From NCBI RefSeq assembly GCF_907165045.1, contig NZ_CAJRAU010000001.1, forward strand, positions 1,240,001 through 1,304,000: a stretch of DNA of 64,000 nt, written 5' to 3'. A model generated the notes under the pieces. It was not told where the DNA came from. It ran no database searches and saw nothing but the letters and a program-made list of their open reading frames with translations. This stretch comes from Dyadobacter linearis. Lineage in GTDB: Bacteria; Bacteroidota; Bacteroidia; Cytophagales; Spirosomataceae. Positions 18,091 through 25,788 of the stretch are shown here, one piece after another; position 1 is the first letter of the stretch, and each line of letters begins with the position of its first letter. A program made the position numbers and the translations under genes.

Positions 18091-19110
18091 ATGATTTTGA
18101 AAATTCCGGTTGCGCTTTTTTTAATGCTATTTCAAATGCTCGTTCCTGCGGTGAATCCAAAAGCCGCCCGGAACGAGCCGATGATCTCCATTTCGGGCGA
18201 GGCGCAGGGTACTACTTATCACATCAAATATTTTGATAGTCAAAACCGGAATTTCAAATTACAGATTGACTCCATTCTCGCAGATTTCGACAAGTGCCTT
18301 TCCTTGTACCGTAAAGATTCAGAGATAGTTGCATTCAATAATGGTACTGGATCTCATCGATTCAAATCAGCCCATTTTTATCCCGTTTTACAAAAATCCC
18401 TGGAAATACACGCAGCTACAAACGGCGCCTTCGACCCTACTATCATGCCACTGACGGAAGCCCTGGGATTTGGTGCAAAGCGAACCAATCCCGAGCTGGC
18501 GAATGTAGACTCACTGCTTCAGTATGTTGGTTTTGAGAAAATTAACTTCAACTCAGATTCGATTTTTAAGGCAAATACAGGAGTCAGGCTCGATATGAAT
18601 GGGATTGCGCAGGGGTACTCGGTAGATGTGGTGAGTACATATCTCAGAAGCCGGGGTATTGACCGGTTTATGGTGGAGATTGGTGGCGAAGTGGTGTGTT
18701 CGGGAAATAAAAATGAGAACATTCCCTGGATAGCGGGGATTGAACATCCGCTGAAACGCGGGCAACTGTTTGCGACTGCGAAACTCACTGATCTGGCAAT
18801 GACGACAGCTGGTAATTACAACAATCATTTTACAAGAAATGGCCGCGTTTTCAACCATATTATTAATCCAAAAACAGGTTCAATGGAAGAAACATCGCTG
18901 CTGAGCGTGACCGTTTTTGCCAAAGACGCGATGACCGTCGATGGTTACGACACCGCCTTTTTTGTAATGGGACTGGAAGCGACAAAGGAATTTTTATCAA
19001 AACAAAATCACCTGGAAGCTTACCTGATCTATACCGACGAAGAAGGGAAAATTAGCAGTTATGTAACTAACGGAATAAAGGATTTTATCAGAGAAATACC
19101 TAACCCATGA
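18091..19110 (+). CDS. apbE: FAD:protein FMN transferase
   Basis: This 339-residue enzyme transfers FMN from FAD to a threonine of an exported target protein. It has a signal peptide (MILKIPVALFLMLFQMLVPA) and the ApbE motifs EAQGTTYHIKY, TNGAFDPTIMPL, RLDMNGIAQGYSVD, IGGEVV, TTAGNYNNHF, HIINPKTG and the metal-site segment DAMTVDGYDTAFFVMG. Its stop overlaps the next start by 4 nt, and the oxidoreductase gene ends 16 nt before it, so it is co-transcribed with them. There is no NqrC, RnfG or FrdA-like target in the window. The only plausible one is the protein at 15147. Confidence 0.9.
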   Translation: MILKIPVALFLMLFQMLVPAVNPKAARNEPMISISGEAQGTTYHIKYFDSQNRNFKLQIDSILADFDKCLSLYRKDSEIVAFNNGTGSHRFKSAHFYPVLQKSLEIHAATNGAFDPTIMPLTEALGFGAKRTNPELANVDSLLQYVGFEKINFNSDSIFKANTGVRLDMNGIAQGYSVDVVSTYLRSRGIDRFMVEIGGEVVCSGNKNENIPWIAGIEHPLKRGQLFATAKLTDLAMTTAGNYNNHFTRNGRVFNHIINPKTGSMEETSLLSVTVFAKDAMTVDGYDTAFFVMGLEATKEFLSKQNHLEAYLIYTDEEGKISSYVTNGIKDFIREIPNP

Positions 19111-21677
19111 AATTAATCACGACGATATCAATGGCTCTCCTAATCTCAGGAGCAGCTTTTGGACAGAAAAAGTACCCGAATAGTCTCAGTAACGAGCACA
19201 TCAAAATAGCATGGCAAGGAGCCGCGAACGGTACATTTCCGATCGCTGTTTTGCAGGTCAAAAAAGATGGAAAATGGATCGACGGGCCCAAGCCTTCCGG
19301 TGAATACACTTTACTGTATTCTCCGACAAAACCTTCTCCTGAACCTACCGAAAGCTTTGAAAAAACGACCGGTGGAAAATTTCCGGAAGAAACATATACC
19401 TACCAGCGCGAACAATGGAAGGAAAGTATCAACGATGTTTCGTTGAATAAAGCCGGTCAAGCGATACATTTTATGCCGGGTAAAATGCTAATTAAATCAG
19501 ATGCGATCGAGTTTTCCAGGGAAACGGAGGTAGCGAGTATTACCAGCAACTGGCAACTCGACCCGAAAAATCAGACGGATGTATTGGTTAAAATGACGAT
19601 TAGAGCCAAGGTGAAAGGTTTCTTTTCAATGGCCACTCCTACTCTCGGTACCGTTGCCAAAGAACAACTCGCGTGGACTTCGGTACCAGGCTATTTCCAG
19701 GGAAATGCATTACAGAAGAATTTTGCGCTCGCTTATACATACGGTCACGGCGTGCCCGACCGTCCGGTGATTTACCGCGAGCGTTGTGCGAGTACATTGA
19801 GCCCGCTGGTAACTACCAAAAATGGCGTGACTTTATCAGTAATTCCGGAGCCCGGACTGGCACGGGATCCCTGGAAAAAAGACAAGATCACGCAAACTGA
19901 CTGGCATATCGGCTTATCGCACATGAACCGGAAAGGTCAGCTTGCGCCTACTATTTACTATCCTGTTTTGGGTGAAGAAAAATCAGAACTGAATGCAGGT
20001 GAAGAATTTACCTTTTCTTTCAGGTACAGCATTATCGCGGGCGATTGGTTTCAGGCGATCAAACACGCGGCCAATGATATATACCAGTTCGACGAAACGC
20101 TGGCTCTCCGCAAAAGCAAACAATCACTGACAGATCGCATTGAAAAAATGCATTTGTATCTCACTGACCCCAAAACTTCACTTTGGAATATTGAAGAATT
20201 TAAAGGAAAACAAATAGGCGCGCAATCGTACCTCGGCGGCGTGGTAGGTTCGCAAAAAGATGCCATGAAAAATTCGGATTATGGCGCGATGTGGATGCTG
20301 GCCCACGCGACCAACGATCCCGAGCTGACTAACAAAGTGCTTCCTCCCGCCGAAAATTTCAAGCTTGTGCAGCAGCAAACCGACGAAGGCTTTTTCAAGG
20401 GATCTGTGGAAGGTCAGTATTATCTGGCTAAGAAGAAAAAGTTTGTTGAAGAATGGGGAGAAGTCGTTGAACCAATGGCACTTACTTATTATGTAATGCT
20501 GGATATCGGCAACATGCTCCTTTTTGAACCAGATAACCAGGAGCTTAAAACGCGGCTGAAATATGGCGCTGACAGGCTATTGAGCTGGCAAAAATCCGAT
20601 GGAAGCTGGGCAGTTGCTTACGATCGCAAATCAGAAAAAGAGACATTTAAAGACATTAAAGATGTGCGTCCCACTTTTTACGGAATGATCGTTGCTTACC
20701 GCATTTTAAAAGATGATAAGTACCTGAAAGCCGCGCAAAAAGGAGCTGACTGGTTTATCAAGAATGCAGTAGAAACCGGCTCTTTCCTCGGTGTTTGCGG
20801 CGATGCGCGTTATGCACCTGATTTCGCTACCGGGCAGTCGGCGCAGGCTTTATTGGATCTTTATGATTTGACCAAAAACAAAAAATACCAGGACGCGGCT
20901 GTTACCTGCGCCAAGATTTACACTACTTCCATTTACACACATCCTATCGCCAATCATACTCCTAAAACGGTCAACGGAGTTGCTCGGGAAGACTGGGAAA
21001 TCAGCCAAACTGGCCTCAGTTTCGAGCACGGCGGCATTTTTGGCTCGGCTACACGCCACGGCCCTATTCAGCTGGCGAGCCACGCGGGGATGTTTATCAG
21101 GATGTACAAACTAACCGGCGAGCAGATTTTCGCAGATATGGCGCGCTCGGCTGCAATCGGCCGCGATGCATTTGTGGACAGCAAAACCAGTGTTGCTTCT
21201 TACTACTGGAATGCGATGAACCGCGGCGCCGGCCCGTACCCGCACCACGCCTGGTGGCAGATCGGCTGGATCACGGATTACTTATTATCGGAAGCGGTGT
21301 TGAGATCCAATGGAAAAATCAGCTTCCCGAGAGGCTTTGTCACCCCGAAAGTTGGTCCGCACCAGACTTATGGTTTCGAGCCGGGAAATGTGTTTGGAGA
21401 TAAGGCGAAGCTGGTGATCAAAGCCGGGCTGGCCACACCGGATAATGCTGCTATCGAATGCATTACCGCGCAATCGACCTCAAAAAATAGTATTTACATT
21501 ATCCTGATGAATAACAGTTCCTCAGCAACGGATTTTGCATTGAAGATTGATGAATCCAAAATCGGCGATTCCAAAAAAATCAGTGCAATGAAATGGCTGG
21601 AAGACAATCAACCTGCAAAGATTGATCAGATAACAATTGCCCCATTTTCACAAAAAACAATTGAAATCTCATTTTAA
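19107..21677 (+). CDS. secreted alpha/alpha-barrel protein, probable glycan-active enzyme
   Basis: This 856-residue protein begins with a signal peptide (MKLITTISMALLISGAAFG, then QKK). Residues about 25-330 look like beta-sandwich, about 345-740 like an (alpha/alpha)6 barrel (LSWQKSDGSWAVAYD, GADWFIKNAVETG, ATGQSAQALLDLYDLTKNKK, GGIFGSATRHGPIQLASHAG), and the end is a beta-domain. Relatives in Bacteroidetes are often labelled glycerophosphoryl diester phosphodiesterase, but I see no GDPD TIM-barrel or its HRG motif, so I do not use that name. The fold and the context (SusCD, GH2, oxidoreductases) suggest a glycosidase or lyase. ATG overlaps the apbE stop, indicating translational coupling. 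Confidence 0.6.
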   Translation: MKLITTISMALLISGAAFGQKKYPNSLSNEHIKIAWQGAANGTFPIAVLQVKKDGKWIDGPKPSGEYTLLYSPTKPSPEPTESFEKTTGGKFPEETYTYQREQWKESINDVSLNKAGQAIHFMPGKMLIKSDAIEFSRETEVASITSNWQLDPKNQTDVLVKMTIRAKVKGFFSMATPTLGTVAKEQLAWTSVPGYFQGNALQKNFALAYTYGHGVPDRPVIYRERCASTLSPLVTTKNGVTLSVIPEPGLARDPWKKDKITQTDWHIGLSHMNRKGQLAPTIYYPVLGEEKSELNAGEEFTFSFRYSIIAGDWFQAIKHAANDIYQFDETLALRKSKQSLTDRIEKMHLYLTDPKTSLWNIEEFKGKQIGAQSYLGGVVGSQKDAMKNSDYGAMWMLAHATNDPELTNKVLPPAENFKLVQQQTDEGFFKGSVEGQYYLAKKKKFVEEWGEVVEPMALTYYVMLDIGNMLLFEPDNQELKTRLKYGADRLLSWQKSDGSWAVAYDRKSEKETFKDIKDVRPTFYGMIVAYRILKDDKYLKAAQKGADWFIKNAVETGSFLGVCGDARYAPDFATGQSAQALLDLYDLTKNKKYQDAAVTCAKIYTTSIYTHPIANHTPKTVNGVAREDWEISQTGLSFEHGGIFGSATRHGPIQLASHAGMFIRMYKLTGEQIFADMARSAAIGRDAFVDSKTSVASYYWNAMNRGAGPYPHHAWWQIGWITDYLLSEAVLRSNGKISFPRGFVTPKVGPHQTYGFEPGNVFGDKAKLVIKAGLATPDNAAIECITAQSTSKNSIYIILMNNSSSATDFALKIDESKIGDSKKISAMKWLEDNQPAKIDQITIAPFSQKTIEISF

Positions 21678-21688
21678 CCGGTTTCCGT

Positions 21689-21956
21689 CGCCTGAAGGCG
21701 GCGGCAATTGATTCTTGATCCAAAAATCAATATGACAATCAAGAAATTCTATCCCATTTCCGCCTGAAGGCGGCGGCAATTGATTCTCAATCATAAAAAT
21801 CAATACCCGTTGACTTCAGTCAACGGATAATAACAAATGAACAGCAACATCGATACCATCGTCATCCTTGTCTTCTCGGTCGCCTGAAGGCGGCGGCAAT
21901 TGATTCTCAATCATAAAAATCAATAACCGTTGACTTCAGTCAACGGACAATAACAA
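21689..21956 (+). repeat. palindromic repeats and 120-bp tandem duplication before the symporter
   Basis: CGCCTGAAGGCG followed by GCGGCAATTGATTCT occurs at 21689, 21761 and 21881, and the perfect hairpin CCGTTGAC-ttca-GTCAACGG at 21807-21826, recurring with the same bases at 21927-21946. Positions 21761-21880 and 21881-22000 are an exact 120-bp tandem duplication with eight base differences. It includes the first 14 codons of the symporter gene, so the gene start exists twice. Confidence 0.9.
21837..21887 (+). pseudogene. duplicated 5' fragment of the symporter gene (16-codon ORF)
   Basis: ATG at 21837 opens a 16-residue frame, MNSNIDTIVILVFSVA, ending in TGA inside the next palindrome. Its first 14 residues are identical to those of the symporter at 21957, although five codons differ by a silent base change. 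It is either the stranded original 5' end of the gene after repeat insertion, or an upstream peptide translated before the symporter. Confidence 0.65.
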
Positions 21957-23678
21957 ATGAACAGCAACATTGATACTATTGTCATCCTCGTCTTCTCAGC
22001 TTTTGTGCTTGGAATCGGGATGCTTTTTGCCCGGACGGGGCGGAATTTGAAATCCTTTTTTGCCGGAGGGGAGGCGGTTCCCTGGTTTATCGGGGGGCTG
22101 TCCTTATTTATGAGCTTTTTCTCGGCAGGTACATTCGTTGCATGGGGCTCGATTGCTTACAAACATGGCTGGGTGGCGATTACCATTCAGTGGACAATGT
22201 GCATTGGCGCATTAATTACGGCACTTTATCTGGCTCCGCGCTGGAAAAGAACAGGTGCATTGACTGCCGCTGAATTCATTCGCGAAAGGCTCGGGTTGCC
22301 GGTCCAGAAGACTTATATATTCATTTTCACACTCGTTTCTGTTTTTATCAAAGGCTCCGTTTTATATCCGGTCGCCAAGCTCGTAAGTGCCTCGCTGGAT
22401 CTTCCACTAGTACCCTGTACCATTGGATTGGGGCTTTTTATGATTGCTTATACTGCAGTTGGCGGACTGTGGGCCGTGATGGTGACAGATATCCTGCAAT
22501 TCGTGGTATTGTCAGCCGCGGTCTTCATCTTGCTTCCACTGTCTTTTGACAAAGTGGGCGGCTGGGAAGGTTTCACACGGAATGTGCCGGACGATTTTTT
22601 CAATTTATTAAACGGTGAATATACCCTTGGTTTCGTCGCCGCATTTGTCATTTATCACATTTGCTACATTGGTGGAAACTGGACGATGGTGCAGCGTTAT
22701 ACCAGTGTCGACAGTGAGAAATCGGCTAAAAAAGTGGCGTGGCTTTTCGCCGGCTTGTACCTGATCAGTCCGATCATCTGGATGCTGCCGCCAATGATTT
22801 ACAAGGCGATTAATCCGGCATTAACCGGTTTGGATACTGAAAATGCTTATTTGATGATTTGTAAGCTGGTGCTGCCTCCGGGCTTATTGGGCTTAATGCT
22901 TACCGGAATGTATTTCTCCACTTCTGCCAGCGCCAATACTGCATTGAATGTCGTTTCGGCGGTTTTCACAAATGATATATACAAAGGTATGGTCAACCCG
23001 ACGGCCACCGACAAACAGCTGATCCGTGTGGCGCGTGGTTCTTCGTGGTTTTTTGGTTTGGGAATGATTGGCATCGCATTGCTGGTTCCGGCGGCGGGCG
23101 GGATTGTCGAAGTGGTTTTGAGTATCTCTGCAATCTCGGGCGGGCCGTTGCTTGCGCCGCCGCTTTGGGCTTTGTTTTCTAAAAGGCTGAATGCAAAAAC
23201 GACACTCTGGATTACCGGTATCGGCCTTCTTGTCAATCTGTTTTTTAAAATCCTTTCACCAATGCTGCTCGATTTCAAGCTTTCGCGGGGAATGGAAACG
23301 ATCGTGGGAGTCGGGCTGCCGCTGCTGCTTTTGCTCGCTTATGAACTTTGGGCCAGGTCGAAGAATCGCATTGCAGCCGAATATTTGACCTATCTCGAAA
23401 CCAGGGAACAAAAACGCATTGATGCATTGGAAATCAATGGAGAAGAGGCAATTGAGATCAAACGTCAGAACCGTTTTGGCTTGCAGGTAATAGCTGGCGC
23501 GCTGCTATTCACAGCTGCTATGCTTTTTATACTAAGCTTTTTAACAACCTCAGGAGCTCTGATTACAGGGATAGTTGCCGTTGTGGTTTTACTCTCTTCC
23601 TTAATCCCATTTGTAGCGTCGCGAAAAGTTACCGTCGACGTGATGTTACCAGTTCAAGAAAATCATCCGCACGAATGA
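21957..23678 (+). CDS. sodium:solute symporter (SSS family)
   Basis: This 573-residue integral membrane protein has about 13-14 transmembrane segments and should import a solute with sodium across the inner membrane. Typical SSS features are the first helix TIVILVFSAFVLGIGMLFA, the FFAGGEAVPWFIGGLSLFMS segment, and MYFSTSASANTALNVVSAVF with the Ser-rich sodium site. It lies between the alpha/alpha-barrel protein and GH2, all in one direction, so it probably imports the sugar or oxidised sugar released by the neighbouring enzymes. The second of two duplicated start regions is used. Confidence 0.9.
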   Translation: MNSNIDTIVILVFSAFVLGIGMLFARTGRNLKSFFAGGEAVPWFIGGLSLFMSFFSAGTFVAWGSIAYKHGWVAITIQWTMCIGALITALYLAPRWKRTGALTAAEFIRERLGLPVQKTYIFIFTLVSVFIKGSVLYPVAKLVSASLDLPLVPCTIGLGLFMIAYTAVGGLWAVMVTDILQFVVLSAAVFILLPLSFDKVGGWEGFTRNVPDDFFNLLNGEYTLGFVAAFVIYHICYIGGNWTMVQRYTSVDSEKSAKKVAWLFAGLYLISPIIWMLPPMIYKAINPALTGLDTENAYLMICKLVLPPGLLGLMLTGMYFSTSASANTALNVVSAVFTNDIYKGMVNPTATDKQLIRVARGSSWFFGLGMIGIALLVPAAGGIVEVVLSISAISGGPLLAPPLWALFSKRLNAKTTLWITGIGLLVNLFFKILSPMLLDFKLSRGMETIVGVGLPLLLLLAYELWARSKNRIAAEYLTYLETREQKRIDALEINGEEAIEIKRQNRFGLQVIAGALLFTAAMLFILSFLTTSGALITGIVAVVVLLSSLIPFVASRKVTVDVMLPVQENHPHE

Positions 23679-23717
23679 CCTTTTACCTAATTCAATCTGA
23701 ATTCCTTAACGCTTTTT

Positions 23718-25748
23718 ATGAACAATAAATTTAAAACTCTGCTTCTGATCATTGCTTGCTGGATCTCACAGAACAGTTTCGCGCAGTACCATATTAAGGA
23801 TCCCGGCGCTATATCGCTGAATGGAAACTGGATGTTTGTGCTCGACCCGGCCGAACTTGGAATGTCGAATCAGTGGTACAAAGAAGGCGTGGCCAAGCCT
23901 TCGCGTCAGGACATAGTAACCGTGCCGCATTGCTTCTCGGCTGATCCCCGTTATGAATTTTATACCGGAACAGCCTGGTACCGTAAGTTCTTTCCCTGGA
24001 AGCCCACCTCCGGCAAACGTGTGATCCTGCATTTTGATGCGGCTTTTTACAAAACGTATGTTTGGCTCAATGGACAGAAAGTCGGCGAGCATGAAGGTGG
24101 TTACACGCCATTCAGCTTCGATGTAACTTCATTGTTAAAGGAAGGTAATAACGAGCTGGTGGTTGCTGTCAACAACAATACCTGGAAAACGAATACCATT
24201 CCGGGGGTAAAGGATAACGGTGATGTGGTTGACGCGTTCGTCGGTTGGGTGAATTACGGAGGGTTGATCCGGCCTGTGTACCTGACCATCGAGCCGGAGG
24301 TTTATGCCGAAAATATCAAGATTGAAACGACGCCCGATCTTGCCAAAAATACTGCGAGCATCACCACAAGAATTCGCGTGAAGAATGCATCGACGAATGC
24401 AGCTACACCCAAAATTAATTTTATTGTATTTCAGGATAAGAAACCTGTTGCATTGAAATGGAAAACAAAACCCACTACCATCCCGGCTGGCCAAACTGCG
24501 CTCATTGAGGCCGAAGCCAGCATTTCCGCTGCAGAGGTAAAGCTCTGGGATCTTGACCAGCCAAATCTCTACGAACTGAAAGCAACAGTCGGTACTGACT
24601 CGATCGGCTCGCATTTTGGAATACGGAAAATAGAAATACGGGACGCGCAGATCCTGCTCAATGGGAAACCGCTGAAAGTGGGAGGCGGAAACCGGGTACT
24701 GGATTATCCAGGCCTTGGTTCAATGGAGCCGGACTGGCTGGTTGAAAAAGATTTCCGGCTAATGAAAGAAGCCGGGATGGAGTTTCAGCGGTTGACGCAT
24801 TATACCCCCACTGAATATTATTACGATCTCGCCGATAAATATGGCATGCTGATCATCACCGAAGTGGGTAACTGGCAGCTCACCGGCAAGCAAATGGACA
24901 ATGATTCGATGCGCGCCAATTTCAAATCACAGTTCCGCGAAATGGCTGAACGCGACTGGAACCACCCGAGTGTGATCGCTTATAGTGTTGGTAATGAATA
25001 CCTTTCCGATAAGCCAGGCGGCCAGCGATGGACAAAGGACATGATCGCATTTGCGAGGGAGGTCGACCCTACCCGGCTGTATACTTTTGCCAGCATGCAG
25101 ATCAATACACGGCCCGCAAAGCCGGAGGATGAAGCCAGCCAGTATGTGGATTTTGTATCGGCCAACATTTATGGCGGGCACGCAAAAACACTCGATCATA
25201 TTCACAAATTATATCCCGATAAACCCGTATTCATCAGCGAGTGGGGCACGCGTTCCGACGGAAACGGCGGCGAGGCATACCAGGCGCAGCACATCCGGGA
25301 CGTTATTGCCGAGGTTCGCAAAAGACCTTACGTGGCTGCTACTTCCTGGTGGACTTACAATGATTACCGCAGCAAATTGTTTGGTACCAATGTAAATGGT
25401 TTCCGCCCCTGGGGAATCGTCGGTCCCGATCGCTCACCTCGCCGCGCCTATAAAGTGCACCAGGATGAACTATCACCGGTGACGATTGAAAAAGTAAGCT
25501 ATAAGTCAGGTGAGCAAGGAGCTAATACACTGACGATCAAGGTGACAGCCCGCGCAGATTTCCCAGCCCGGAGAATTTCCGGCTATTACATTCAAACTTC
25601 AAACACAAAGGTCAGTATGCCTGAACTGAACCCTGGCGAAAGCAAAGAAGTGGCTATTCCGGTTCTGGGCTTTGAAGGAAAAACACATATCTCGATCTAT
25701 AAACCAACGGGTTTCCTGACAGTGGAAGCTGAATTCGCATTGGAATAA
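23718..25748 (+). CDS. secreted glycoside hydrolase family 2 (beta-glucuronidase/galactosidase-like)
   Basis: This 676-residue enzyme has a signal peptide ending NSFA before QYHIK. The order is a GH2 sugar-binding domain (TAWYRKFF, VWLNGQKVGEHEGGYTPFSF), an immunoglobulin-like domain and a TIM barrel. The acid/base glutamate is E427 in SVGNEY and the nucleophile E508 in FISEWGTRSDG. The GGNRVLDYPG segment and the short length fit beta-glucuronidase-type GH2 better than LacZ, but specificity cannot be read from sequence. It belongs to the locus with the symporter 39 nt upstream and the second FAD oxidoreductase 40 nt downstream. Confidence 0.85.
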   Translation: MNNKFKTLLLIIACWISQNSFAQYHIKDPGAISLNGNWMFVLDPAELGMSNQWYKEGVAKPSRQDIVTVPHCFSADPRYEFYTGTAWYRKFFPWKPTSGKRVILHFDAAFYKTYVWLNGQKVGEHEGGYTPFSFDVTSLLKEGNNELVVAVNNNTWKTNTIPGVKDNGDVVDAFVGWVNYGGLIRPVYLTIEPEVYAENIKIETTPDLAKNTASITTRIRVKNASTNAATPKINFIVFQDKKPVALKWKTKPTTIPAGQTALIEAEASISAAEVKLWDLDQPNLYELKATVGTDSIGSHFGIRKIEIRDAQILLNGKPLKVGGGNRVLDYPGLGSMEPDWLVEKDFRLMKEAGMEFQRLTHYTPTEYYYDLADKYGMLIITEVGNWQLTGKQMDNDSMRANFKSQFREMAERDWNHPSVIAYSVGNEYLSDKPGGQRWTKDMIAFAREVDPTRLYTFASMQINTRPAKPEDEASQYVDFVSANIYGGHAKTLDHIHKLYPDKPVFISEWGTRSDGNGGEAYQAQHIRDVIAEVRKRPYVAATSWWTYNDYRSKLFGTNVNGFRPWGIVGPDRSPRRAYKVHQDELSPVTIEKVSYKSGEQGANTLTIKVTARADFPARRISGYYIQTSNTKVSMPELNPGESKEVAIPVLGFEGKTHISIYKPTGFLTVEAEFALE

Positions 25749-25788
25749 GGCGCCTCGCTTTGAACCAGTGACATAAAAATCTAACAAA

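Noticed and set aside
19107..21677. Glycerophosphoryl diester phosphodiesterase
   Set aside because: The name is common for relatives, but no GDPD motif is present and the pattern is alpha/alpha-barrel plus beta-sandwich.
21689..21956. Insertion sequence or MITE with target-site duplication
   Set aside because: No terminal inverted repeats framing a defined element and no transposase. The structure is a plain 120-bp tandem duplication of palindromic repeat plus gene start.
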